14,724 bases of DNA from an uncultured Anaerolineaceae bacterium (GCA_938020565.1 CALIHP010000039.1:1-14724); one strand, 5' to 3'; positions 7,517 through 14,724 are shown, numbered from the stretch's first letter. Notes: generated by a model not told the origin, from the letters alone. Numbers and translations are program-made.

Positions 7517-8647
7517 TTATTCTTCCTTCCTCGCCTCAAGCGCTGATTCATCCGAAACATCCTTATCCATAGCAACAACTTTTTTCAGCTTTCGATTATC
7601 CAAAACGCCGAAGCCAATCACAAACAGCATGCACATGCCGATGATAATAGAATTCATCGAAGAAGCAACGCCGGTTTCAATCGACATCGTCGCCCCACCG
7701 GACTTCAAAGCGGCAAAAAAGAGTGCGGACAAGATAACGCCTAATGGGTTCCCGCCTGCTAGTAACGCAACCGCGACACTTTCATATCCCACGCCAGTAA
7801 CGAATTCCATAAAAACACGCCGTTTTAACCCCATAACCTCTACCGCGCCTGAAATTCCTCCAATAACAGCGCCGATCATGATAATCATCATGATTTGTTT
7901 CCTCGAATCGACGCCGGCGTAACGAGCCGCATGCGGATTTGCCCCAAGCATCTTTGTACGATATCCAAACGGAGTAAAGTTAATAACGAAGTGCAGGATC
8001 AGACAAAGAACGATGCCGATGAACGGACCTGGGTGAAGACTGGAACCAGGAATTAGGATCGGAAGCCGAGCGCTCGTTTGAAACTGCTTTGACATCGGAT
8101 AAAACGCGCCAGCTTCCGCGACCAGCGAAAAATTTGAAACGACCCAATTCGTCAGGTAGATCGCGATGTAATTCAACATGATTGTCGCAGTAACTTCGTT
8201 AACGCCCTTATACGCCTTCAAGTAACCGGGAATCGCTCCCCAGCATCCTGACAAAAAAATCGCGCAAATAATGCAGAGCAAGATATGCACGCTTGGTGGC
8301 AAGCCTAAATCTAAAACGCCGACGATAGCCGCGCCAATTGCTCCTAAATACATATAACCTTCAATACCGGTATTCCAAACACCAGCCTTAATACCGATCG
8401 CAACACCAATTCCGCCCAGCAAAAGCGGCGAAGCTCGCACCAATACGTTACTGATCGCTTGCATACTTCCAAATGCACCATTAAAGAGCGCTCCATAGGC
8501 AGCAAACGGATTCACGCCAGAAAGCGCGATCAGAATTCCGCTAACAAACAAGCCCCAAAAGATTCCAAAAAGGGTCCCCCCAGTCGTAATTGATAAATTC
8601 CCAAAGAACGCCATCTTGAATTGCTTATTCTTTCCAAAAAAATCCAT
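7517..8647 (-). CDS. nupP: BMP-type (nucleoside-class) ABC transporter permease, first subunit
   Basis: A 376-residue integral membrane protein, the larger of the permease pair. After a short cytoplasmic start it has a first helix (about 19-41), then SPLLLGGIGVAIGIKAGVWNTGIEGYMYLGAIGAAIVG, the conserved core of this permease family, and NEVTATIMLNYIAIYL, typical of the NupP group. A charged C-terminal tail (VAMDKDVSDESALEARKEE) ends the protein. It pairs with the downstream permease and the ABC ATPase. ATG 8647 follows the ATPase stop by 2 nt, with GGAGG 7 nt upstream that overlaps the end of the ATPase gene, so expression is tightly coupled. Confidence 0.92.
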   Translation of the reverse strand: MDFFGKNKQFKMAFFGNLSITTGGTLFGIFWGLFVSGILIALSGVNPFAAYGALFNGAFGSMQAISNVLVRASPLLLGGIGVAIGIKAGVWNTGIEGYMYLGAIGAAIVGVLDLGLPPSVHILLCIICAIFLSGCWGAIPGYLKAYKGVNEVTATIMLNYIAIYLTNWVVSNFSLVAEAGAFYPMSKQFQTSARLPILIPGSSLHPGPFIGIVLCLILHFVINFTPFGYRTKMLGANPHAARYAGVDSRKQIMMIIMIGAVIGGISGAVEVMGLKRRVFMEFVTGVGYESVAVALLAGGNPLGVILSALFFAALKSGGATMSIETGVASSMNSIIIGMCMLFVIGFGVLDNRKLKKVVAMDKDVSDESALEARKEE

Positions 8648-8649
8648 TG

Positions 8650-10164
8650 TTAGACCTCCGGATTATGCCCTAACATCAGTTGACCAATTACGCCCTGATC
8701 TGCGTTCTCTCCGTTTACCTCGCCCGTTATTTCTCCGCCGAATAAAACGATAATCCGGTCGCTTAACGCCATAACTTCCTGAAGCTCAGCTGAAATAAAT
8801 AAGACTGCCGCGCCTCGGTTGCGTTCTTTGAGGAGCGTATCATGAACATTGGCAACCGCACCCAAATCAAGCCCTCGTGTTGGATGCGACGCGATATCCA
8901 ACACTGGTTCCGGATCAATTTCACGGGCAATTACAACTTTCTGCTGATTACCCCCGGAAAGGTTCCGGACTTTTACGTCTTCCGACGGCGTTTTAATATG
9001 ATACTTTTGAATCATCTCACGGGCATGCTTTTTAATTAACTTATATTGAAGAACGTTGCGCTGCGCATATGGATCGTTCTCATAATCTTTCATGATCAAA
9101 TTATCCGCAATACTAAAATCCATTACCAGCCCTGTTTTCTGCCGATCTTCCGGAATAAAACCAACAAAGGTCGGATCTGCAATAACGCCATCAACCTTTT
9201 TATCATTTATCGTAATTGTTCCACTCGTCGGTTTCCGTAAGCCGGCAATACATTCCGCTAATTCGCGCTGCCCATTGCCATCGACTCCAGCAACGCCGAC
9301 AATCTCACCCGAATGGACAGTCAGATTAAAGTTTTTAAGTGCCTGAATTCCCCGGTCGTCGTTCGCATTAACGTTCTTCATAACTAAAACTGGTTTCTGA
9401 TCCGGAGACTCCGGACGGGCTTTTCTGGTAATCGTGACCGGCCGCCCAACCATCATCTGAGCAAGTTTGATCTGCGTAGCGTCCTTCGTGTCAATCGTGC
9501 CAATATATTTTCCGTCACGAATAACCGTAATTCGATCAGTAATTTGAATAACCTCGCGGAGTTTATGGCTGATAAAAATAACGGAACGCCCGTTCATCGT
9601 AATTCTACGGATCGCGCGGCAAAGCTGATCGCTTTCAGCTGGGGTCAGCACCGCCGTAGGCTCATCCAAAACCAGAACTCGGCAATCACGATACAAAGCT
9701 TTAAGAATTTCGACCCACTGTTGTTTTCCTACCGGCAAGCGCCAGACAATTTCGTCCGGATCGACGAATAACTCATATTCTTCACATAAACTTAACAAGC
9801 TTTTTTTTGCTGATTCAAGCTCAAGGCGTTGTCTTTTCGTTGGCATTCCAAGAATTACATTCTCGATGACAGATAAAGTGTCCACCAGTTTGAAATGCTG
9901 ATGTACCATTCCAATCCCATGTTGAATCGCTTCAAAAGGGGAATTGATTTTAACCTCTTTCCCGTCAAGCAAAATCCTGCCGCCTGTCGGAGGATAAAGC
10001 CCGTATAGCACATTCATCAACGTCGTTTTTCCGGCCCCGTTTTCCCCCAGAAGACCCAATACCTCCCCTTTTTTGCAGTCAATGTTGACATGATCATTCG
10101 CTAAGACACCAGGAAATTCTACCGTTATATCTTGCATTTGCAGTGCAAAAATATTTTCATCCAT
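8650..10164 (-). CDS. nupO: ABC transporter ATPase with two nucleotide-binding domains (nucleoside/sugar class)
   Basis: A 504-residue cytoplasmic ATPase carrying two NBDs in one chain. NBD1 has Walker A GENGAGKT (40-47), Q-loop VHQHF (88-92), a non-standard signature LPVGKQQ (143-149) and Walker B VLVLDEP (163-169). NBD2 has a degenerate Walker A (AGVDGNGQRE, no GKT), a canonical signature LSGGNQQ (402-408) and a Walker B region lacking the catalytic Glu (ASHPTRGLD, 425-433). This asymmetry is normal for RbsA/NupO-type ATPases, where only one ATP site is fully active. ATG 10164 is preferred over an in-frame ATG at 10188 because GGGAGG lies 10 nt before it and nothing comparable precedes the other. 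The gene lies downstream of a probable terminator, so it may be expressed by readthrough from the lipoprotein gene. Confidence 0.94.
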   Translation of the reverse strand: MDENIFALQMQDITVEFPGVLANDHVNIDCKKGEVLGLLGENGAGKTTLMNVLYGLYPPTGGRILLDGKEVKINSPFEAIQHGIGMVHQHFKLVDTLSVIENVILGMPTKRQRLELESAKKSLLSLCEEYELFVDPDEIVWRLPVGKQQWVEILKALYRDCRVLVLDEPTAVLTPAESDQLCRAIRRITMNGRSVIFISHKLREVIQITDRITVIRDGKYIGTIDTKDATQIKLAQMMVGRPVTITRKARPESPDQKPVLVMKNVNANDDRGIQALKNFNLTVHSGEIVGVAGVDGNGQRELAECIAGLRKPTSGTITINDKKVDGVIADPTFVGFIPEDRQKTGLVMDFSIADNLIMKDYENDPYAQRNVLQYKLIKKHAREMIQKYHIKTPSEDVKVRNLSGGNQQKVVIAREIDPEPVLDIASHPTRGLDLGAVANVHDTLLKERNRGAAVLFISAELQEVMALSDRIIVLFGGEITGEVNGENADQGVIGQLMLGHNPEV

Positions 10165-10196
10165 TCGCGAAAATCCTCCCTTACTCATATTCTAAG

Positions 10197-10242
10197 AAAA
10201 AAACCGGGGCGCTTAGATTGCTGATCTGGCCACCGGCTTTTT
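10197..10242 (-). terminator. Intrinsic terminator or attenuator between lipoprotein and ATPase genes
   Basis: On the minus strand AAGCCGG-T-GGC (10239-10229) pairs with GCCCCGGTTT (10210-10201), ten pairs with one bulged T and one G-U. The loop holds a further AGAT/ATCT pairing (10215-10218 with 10224-10227). A run of seven T (10203-10197) follows. It sits 41 nt after the lipoprotein stop and ahead of the ATPase Shine-Dalgarno, so it should lower transcription of the three membrane-complex genes relative to the binding protein. Confidence 0.7.
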
Positions 10243-10282
10243 GCTTTATTCAACTATCAAGAAATAATCGTATCGACAGGCT

Positions 10283-11263
10283 CTAATCAGCAATATCGAT
10301 TTTGCCCGCGATAAGATCCGCGATCGCCGCATCATACGTCGACTGGGCCTCGTTGTCTAACTTTGCGTTGATAACAGGCTCAATACCATTGTCGGCCATG
10401 CCAATAATATGCGATTTTCCGTCTGTAAGTTTCCCGGTAGCTTCGAGATAACCTAACGCCTCCCATGCGAAAACAACGCTTCCAGCAGTAACGTCATCTG
10501 CGCTATATTCAGCCGCATAATCCGCAACAGAACCAACAATCCAGACATTTTCCGAATCCTGCGCGGCAGCGGCTACGCCAGCTCCAGCAGCATCTAAACA
10601 CGGGAAGAGAACATCATAACCCTGCGCAATCAATGCCAAACTGGCCTCTCGAGCTTTAACGGTATCCGCCCAATCGCCGGTCGTGATCGCGGTCGTTTCA
10701 ATATCAGGATTAACATAGGCTACGCCCGCGTAAAACCCGGCTTCCATCATTCGATGGTTGTCGTAGAACTCACCAACAATCATGGCAACTTTATTGGTCT
10801 TTGTCGTTAAGGCAGCGAGAACACCACCAATAAATCCCGCATGACTATAACTTACAGTCGCAGCAGACATATTTTCCAAACCATAAGTATCCGTACCAAC
10901 CGAGAAGATAAACTTTGTTTTAGGGAATTCAGCCGCTACAATAGAAAGAGCTTCTCCAAATTGACCACCCTGTCCGATAACGATAGAATATCCCTGCTGT
11001 GCGAATTGACGAATAACTTCGACCTGTTCATCCTGCGTAACGCTTTCCTTATACGCCGCTTTGATGCCCAATTCATCCGCGGCTCGCATCATACCTTCAT
11101 AGGTAAACTGATTAAACGCTTTATCAGTGATCAATCCGGACAGGACCATTGCAACACTGCCGGTCATATCCTCCTTCGTATCCCCCTGCTTACCGCCGGC
11201 ACCGCAAGCGACAAGAGCTCCGACCATGACAAAAACCAACGCAATAACCAATATTTTCTTCAT
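10283..11263 (-). CDS. nupN: BMP-family substrate-binding lipoprotein (PnrA/NupN-like)
   Basis: A 326-residue lipoprotein that binds the solute outside the membrane and hands it to the permease pair. The signal peptide MKKILVIALVFVMVGALVAC ends in a lipobox LVAC with the modified Cys at 20, followed by a Gly-rich tether. The rest matches the BMP family (Med/PnrA): VAMVLSGLITDKAFNQFTYEG (38-57), QGYSIVIGQGGQFGEAL, HAGFIGGVLAAL (141-152) and NKVAMIVG. The BMP class mostly binds purine or pyrimidine nucleosides. ATG 11263 is chosen over an in-frame TTG at 11284 because AGGAG lies 5 nt upstream and the resulting signal peptide is ideal. It lies 68 nt after the hydantoinase gene and just before a terminator, typical for a binding protein made in excess. 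Confidence 0.94.
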   Translation of the reverse strand: MKKILVIALVFVMVGALVACGAGGKQGDTKEDMTGSVAMVLSGLITDKAFNQFTYEGMMRAADELGIKAAYKESVTQDEQVEVIRQFAQQGYSIVIGQGGQFGEALSIVAAEFPKTKFIFSVGTDTYGLENMSAATVSYSHAGFIGGVLAALTTKTNKVAMIVGEFYDNHRMMEAGFYAGVAYVNPDIETTAITTGDWADTVKAREASLALIAQGYDVLFPCLDAAGAGVAAAAQDSENVWIVGSVADYAAEYSADDVTAGSVVFAWEALGYLEATGKLTDGKSHIIGMADNGIEPVINAKLDNEAQSTYDAAIADLIAGKIDIAD

Positions 11264-11292
11264 TTTCTCTCCTATTTTTTTCAATTGTCAAG

Positions 11293-11312
11293 CAATCATA
11301 CATAGATGATTG
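11293..11312. promoter_or_regulatory. Inverted repeat between hydantoinase and lipoprotein genes
   Basis: CAATCAT-N6-ATGATTG, perfect 7-bp arms around ACATAG, lies 30 nt before the lipoprotein start. It could be a repressor operator or an mRNA hairpin that protects the downstream message. No T-run follows, so it is not a standard terminator. I see no second copy in the window. Confidence 0.4.
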
Positions 11313-11331
11313 TGTGAAACGGTATTTTCCC

Positions 11332-12714
11332 TTACAGTTGCCGGAATACCCGCTTTCCATGAAGCGGAGATCCGCACAGCTCGAAATCCCGCAGAACGAC
11401 CTCGCCGCGACAAAGCAAAGTTTTAGCTCTTCCTATAACCTTTTTTCCCTCAAATGGACAAAAATCCGTGTTCATATGAAGCGTGGAAGCAGTCATTGTC
11501 CATTCAATATTTGGATCAAAAATGCAGATATCCGCATCAGATCCAGGCTGAAGCGTCCCTTTATTTTTCAGTCCAAATAGCTCAGCCGGATTCGCAGACG
11601 TTAACGCTACCATCTGTTGCAAATTTATGCGCTTCTGGAGTACGCCATCCGTATAGAGCAACGTTAATCGTGGCTCAACACCCGGCATGCCGTTCGGAAC
11701 CTTATCAAACCGCCCTTCACAAAGCTCCTCCCGCATTTTTCTCGGTAATCCCGCATCATCAGATGAAATGACTTCAAGCGGTCCTTTTTCAGCGGCAATC
11801 CAAAGCTGATCCAAATCATGACGCTTTCTTAACGGTGGCGAACAAATCCATAAATATCCATTATCGCCTTCGAGCATATCATCCGTAAGCATCAGATAAT
11901 GAGTACAGGTTTCCGCATGAATCGGTAAACCATCGGCTTTGGCATTTGCAATAATCCGAACGCTATCCGCAGTTGATGCATGCACAATATAAACCGAAGC
12001 TTCCACAATCTTCATCAAATCTGCAACTCGTTGTATCGCCATATTTTCAGCCATTGCAGGGCGCGACTTAGCATGATAGATCCAATCCTTATGCCCCTTC
12101 GAAATCGCTTTGTGCGTCAGATATTCGCATGTAGCATCATGTTCGCAATGGATCATCAGCATACCGCCGCTTTGAGCGGTTTTTTCAAGAACTTTCAGCA
12201 TCCCATCGTCATCCATAAGCCGACCGGAATGCCGATAGGTCGTAAAACATTTATAGGTCGGCACGCCCATTTTAACCAGTTCCGGAATCTCGCATAGAGA
12301 AAAATCGCTGGCGTCATAGATAATACCGTGCATGCTCCAATCAACATAAGCACGCCCCTGATTCTGAGCGTCCCAGTCTTTCACGTTCTGAACTAATGAA
12401 GTCCCTTTAGCTTGGTTTGAAAAACTGATAACAGACGTAATTCCGCCATATGCACATGCCTTCGTCCCGGTAAGCAGGTCATGATCAGTCCGTCCACCCA
12501 TAAATGGCGCATCGAAATGGACATGCGGATCGACAAGCCCAGGCATAACAATTAATCCCGCCGCATCAATCGCTTCGTCAAACAGCGAAGGCTGAACACT
12601 TCCGGATTCTCTTAGCGACTCAATCGTTTCATCCTGTACAACGATATCATACTTTCCAGTAAAATCTTTTGTAACGACAAGGCCATTGTAAATCAGTGTC
12701 TTTTTTGCTTTCAA
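11332..12714 (-). CDS. hydA: Hydantoinase/dihydropyrimidinase-type cyclic amidohydrolase
   Basis: A 460-residue binuclear-metal amidohydrolase that opens the ring of cyclic diamides such as dihydropyrimidines, hydantoins or related ureides, in the cytosol. Metal ligands are visible in the right order and spacing: HVH (64, 66), a Lys in TYKCF expected to be carboxylated (155), His189, His245 in IVHAST, and Asp319. The substrate-amide contacts known from D-hydantoinase also align: Tyr five residues after the Lys (160), Ser in CSPPLR (292) and Asn in NGMPGVE (341). One oddity is SSDDAG where the family usually has SDH. The start is TTG at 12714, since the product then begins as expected (MKAKKTLIYNGLVV) and AGAGG lies 7 nt upstream; no ATG fits. 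It is the first gene of the transporter operon, which suggests that the imported compound is its substrate or a precursor. Dihydroorotase and allantoinase are less likely alternatives. Confidence 0.9.
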   Translation of the reverse strand: MKAKKTLIYNGLVVTKDFTGKYDIVVQDETIESLRESGSVQPSLFDEAIDAAGLIVMPGLVDPHVHFDAPFMGGRTDHDLLTGTKACAYGGITSVISFSNQAKGTSLVQNVKDWDAQNQGRAYVDWSMHGIIYDASDFSLCEIPELVKMGVPTYKCFTTYRHSGRLMDDDGMLKVLEKTAQSGGMLMIHCEHDATCEYLTHKAISKGHKDWIYHAKSRPAMAENMAIQRVADLMKIVEASVYIVHASTADSVRIIANAKADGLPIHAETCTHYLMLTDDMLEGDNGYLWICSPPLRKRHDLDQLWIAAEKGPLEVISSDDAGLPRKMREELCEGRFDKVPNGMPGVEPRLTLLYTDGVLQKRINLQQMVALTSANPAELFGLKNKGTLQPGSDADICIFDPNIEWTMTASTLHMNTDFCPFEGKKVIGRAKTLLCRGEVVLRDFELCGSPLHGKRVFRQL

Positions 12715-12775
12715 TTTTTTGCCTCTGTTATTTTTTTAGGGTACTGACGCAAGCTTCGTAAGAACAGATTGCCTT

Positions 12776-12803
12776 ATTTTAGCGTTTTTTAAATGTCTGT
12801 CAA
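12776..12803 (-). promoter_or_regulatory. hydA: Sigma70-type promoter of the hydantoinase-transporter operon
   Basis: On the minus strand a consensus -35 TTGACA (12803-12798), a 16-nt spacer and TAAAAT (12781-12776, one mismatch to consensus) form a strong promoter. Transcription would begin near 12769, giving a leader of about 55 nt. No better promoter is seen inside the operon. Confidence 0.75.
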
Positions 12804-12811
12804 CAATGTTG
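12801..12811. promoter_or_regulatory. Small palindrome overlapping the operon -35 box
   Basis: CAACA-A-TGTTG is a perfect 11-bp dyad that overlaps the upstream half of the -35 hexamer. A repressor bound here would block the promoter. The dyad is short and may be chance. The surrounding interval 12715-12887 is AT-rich and carries no gene. Confidence 0.3.
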
Positions 12812-12887
12812 TCCCTACGACTTATAGTTTGAATATAAATAATAAGCTATGAATTCCCTTACATTCCTCAAATAACGCCCGCTTTCG

Positions 12888-14591
12888 CTATCTCCCCACC
12901 GAGGTCGGCAGGTACGGCATCGCCGGTCCCGGAACCCCTATCCGCTCCGCCAGCGCTGCGCGCATCGCAACACGTTCGTCCCAGGGGTACTCCGTCCGCT
13001 CGAAGCACATCGACTGCTCGTGCCCTTTCCCGAGCGCAACGACCAGATCCCCCGCCCGGGCCAGCCGAACGCCCAGGCGAATCGCGTTTCCCCGATCCGG
13101 CTCGACATAATACGTCTCATTCAGCTTTCCGCCGCTCGCCTCCGCTTCCTCGGCCATCTGCCCGAGGATATCATCAAGCGATTCGGTCCGCGGATCCTCG
13201 GCCGTCAGGATCATGATATCCGCTTTCTTCGCCGCCACAGCGGGCATCATCCGCCGTTTTTCCCGATCGCGCAGCCCTGCCGAACCGAAGATCGCGATAA
13301 TCCGTGCGTCAGGCCTGTCCGGATCATGATCCATGAGCAGCCCACGGGCGGAATCCAGCGCTTTCGCCAACGCGTTCGGCGTATGCGCGAAGTCAACCAT
13401 CGCGAAAAAGTCCTGACCCATCGAAATCAGTTCCATCCGCCCCGAAATATAACCGCATTTTGCAACGCCCGCCGCGGCCGTTTCCGGTACAACGCCAAGC
13501 CCGTAAATCGCCGCCGACATCGCAGCCAGAATATTCGCGGCGTTATACCTCCCGATCAAAGGCGAATGCACCCGGATCGCCTGATTATCCCGCGAATTCG
13601 GCATCTCGCGGAAACGCGCTTCCATCTCCAGCCCGTCCGGCGAAGACTTAAGCGAACCGATCGTCGCGAACGCCTCCTGATCCCTCGACTCCGCCGAATA
13701 GCAGACCTTTTTCACCGCGGTCCGGGATCCCAGAAAACCATAGGAATCCGGATCGTCAAAATTCAGGATCGCCAGCGGCTTCGTCGGCCGCGGCTTTCTT
13801 CCCAACCCCTCAAACAGGATCGCCTTCGCCGCAAAGTAATCCTCGCGCGTTTTATGATAATCCAGATGTTCATGCGTAATATTCGTCACGACGGCAATAT
13901 CGAAATCAACGGCGGCGACGCGCTGCTGCGCCAGGCCATGCGACGTGACTTCAAGAATGGCATGGGTCACGCCGCTGTCGCGCATTTCCGCCAGGAACCG
14001 ATGAACGTCAGGGCTCTCCGGCGTCGTCACGTGGAAACCGGTATCGATTTCAACCCCATCGATCATCGCCGCCACCGTCGTGATCATTCCGGCAGCAAAC
14101 CCCGCTTCCTTCAAAATATAATAGAGAATTGTAGATGTCGTCGTTTTCCCGTCGGTCCCGGTCACGCCGATCGTGACCAGATCGCGGGCAGGGAAATCGT
14201 AAAGCGCCGCCGCCGCCCAGGCCATCGCGCAGCGGGAATCGCTGACGCGGATATAGGGAACCGGAAGATCGAACGTGTTCCCCGCTAAGCCGGCCGTTCC
14301 GATAATCGCGGTCGCGCCGTTCTCGATTGCGTTTGGAATAAAATCGTGACCGTCGACGTTCGTTCCCTGAAGCGCGACGTAAATCGCCCCCGGCCTGACT
14401 TCGCGCGAATCGAAGGTTACGGCGTTATAAACGATATTCGGTTTGTTACCGGAAATACTACGCACTTCCGGAAGAAACGGGATCAGCTGATTCAGCTTGA
14501 GTTGATACTCTTTCACGGCAAACGGAAAGCCTCTTTTCAATAGAAATTGAACGCCGGGCGGGATCTCCGCGGCGGCGATTGCGCGATGCAC
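12888..14591 (-). CDS. murE: UDP-N-acetylmuramyl-peptide ligase, MurE family
   Basis: A cytoplasmic Mur ligase that adds the third amino acid to UDP-MurNAc-L-Ala-D-Glu in peptidoglycan synthesis, using ATP. Motifs, numbered from the GTG at 14591: DSREVRPGAIYVAL (61-74), P-loop GVTGTDGKTT (142-151), TTPES (189-193), EVTSHGL (214-220), NITHEHLDYH (237-246), the Lys expected to be carbamylated in YFAAKAILF (256), GRYNAANILAA (347-357), SGRME (383-387), VDFAHTPNAL (399-408) and GKGHE (521-525). The residue-3 selectivity motif is EDPR (465-468), not the DNPR of diaminopimelate-adding enzymes, so lysine or ornithine is possible. The 567-residue product is long for the family. An internal GTG at 14516 (542 residues, just ahead of LKLNQLI, with AGAGG 13 nt upstream) is an alternative start. 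GC-rich like the genes on the left, unlike the operon between. Confidence 0.93.
   Translation of the reverse strand: MHRAIAAAEIPPGVQFLLKRGFPFAVKEYQLKLNQLIPFLPEVRSISGNKPNIVYNAVTFDSREVRPGAIYVALQGTNVDGHDFIPNAIENGATAIIGTAGLAGNTFDLPVPYIRVSDSRCAMAWAAAALYDFPARDLVTIGVTGTDGKTTTSTILYYILKEAGFAAGMITTVAAMIDGVEIDTGFHVTTPESPDVHRFLAEMRDSGVTHAILEVTSHGLAQQRVAAVDFDIAVVTNITHEHLDYHKTREDYFAAKAILFEGLGRKPRPTKPLAILNFDDPDSYGFLGSRTAVKKVCYSAESRDQEAFATIGSLKSSPDGLEMEARFREMPNSRDNQAIRVHSPLIGRYNAANILAAMSAAIYGLGVVPETAAAGVAKCGYISGRMELISMGQDFFAMVDFAHTPNALAKALDSARGLLMDHDPDRPDARIIAIFGSAGLRDREKRRMMPAVAAKKADIMILTAEDPRTESLDDILGQMAEEAEASGGKLNETYYVEPDRGNAIRLGVRLARAGDLVVALGKGHEQSMCFERTEYPWDERVAMRAALAERIGVPGPAMPYLPTSVGR
12889..12906 (-). 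repeat. Right copy of the repeat, forming the last codons of murE
   Basis: TATCTCCCCACCGAGGTC matches 6574-6591 at 17 of 18 positions. Here it is the genuine murE 3' end, encoding T-S-V-G-R before the TAG stop (12888-12890). The two copies flank the AT-rich operon as direct repeats about 6.3 kb apart. Confidence 0.6.
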
Positions 14592-14612
14592 CGCACGATT
14601 CTTCTATACAAA

Positions 14613-14621
14613 ATTCTACCA
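14613..14621 (-). promoter_or_regulatory. murE: Extended -10 promoter for murE
   Basis: On the minus strand TGGTAGAAT (14621-14613) fits TGN followed by a one-mismatch TATAAT. Transcription would start near 14606, leaving a leader of about 15 nt to the GTG at 14591 or about 90 nt to the GTG at 14516. A TTGACA at 14684-14679 lies too far upstream to be its -35. The rest of 14592-14724 shows no supported gene. Confidence 0.45.
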
Positions 14622-14724
14622 AAAGAAACGGAGAAACGGGGATCCTTGCCCGAATGAAAATCGAGAATCGTGTTGGTTTGTCAATGATGCGTTACAAGTT
14701 TGAAAGATGAATCTTAAGGAACTG

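Noticed and set aside
11286..11291. TTGACA (minus strand) before the lipoprotein gene as a -35 box
   Set aside because: No acceptable -10 lies 16-18 nt downstream, and the implied transcript start would fall inside the gene.
5448..12714. A joint extracellular nucleic-acid scavenging system (exported PLD protein plus nucleoside importer)
   Set aside because: Attractive in function, but the genes are convergent, separated by a terminator, and differ in base composition. The PLD protein may act on lipids.
13020..14288. 422-codon open frame antisense to murE
   Set aside because: It is Arg/His/Pro-rich with no recognisable motif and lies wholly opposite a clear murE. Long antisense frames are expected in GC-rich genes.
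14707..14724. ATG at 14707 as the start of a plus-strand gene
   Set aside because: Only six codons remain in the window, there is no convincing Shine-Dalgarno, and nothing can be recognised.

Overview
The window reads as chromosomal DNA from an anaerobic, probably Gram-positive-like or Chloroflexota (Anaerolineae-type) bacterium. This rests on the gene mix: tandem Ser/Thr kinases, one with a C-terminal DUF6273-type domain, a BMP-family lipoprotein transporter, a GT-C glycosyltransferase and a MurE with an unusual EDPR motif. It is an inference without database support. There are ten protein genes, one of them cut by the left edge. I see no tRNA, rRNA, CRISPR array, transposase or integrase.

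Left part (1-3026, minus strand): two tandem paralogous PknB-like Ser/Thr kinases. The upstream one (939-3026) is complete: kinase domain, one transmembrane helix, and an outside region ending in a DUF6273-type domain. The downstream one (1-885) runs off the window. Their first 96 coding bases differ at a single position, although the rest of the kinase domains has diverged. A 290-bp divergent region separates them from the plus-strand genes.

Plus-strand pair (3317-6494): a large polytopic GT-C glycosyltransferase, apparently expressed from an extended -10 promoter as a leaderless mRNA, then an exported two-HKD phospholipase-D-superfamily protein. A long bulged hairpin (6500-6565) closes this pair and also terminates the convergent minus-strand operon.

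Central operon (6590-12714, minus strand, visibly more AT-rich than both flanks). In transcription order it holds a hydantoinase/dihydropyrimidinase, a BMP-type lipoprotein, a double-NBD ABC ATPase, and two permeases. A sigma70-like promoter (TTGACA, 16 bp, TAAAAT) lies upstream of the first gene. A probable intrinsic terminator sits between the lipoprotein and the ATPase and could raise the binding protein over the membrane complex. Together the genes look like uptake of a nucleoside, base or cyclic-ureide compound followed by hydrolytic ring opening.

Right part (12888-14591, minus strand): a MurE-family UDP-MurNAc-peptide ligase. The last five codons and stop of murE (T-S-V-G-R-stop) recur with synonymous differences at the far end of the AT-rich operon, directly beside a strong terminator hairpin. 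The simplest reading is that the roughly 6.3-kb transporter/hydantoinase block was inserted at the 3' end of murE and separated it from its own terminator. The last 133 bp (14592-14724) hold the murE promoter region and no gene I can support.
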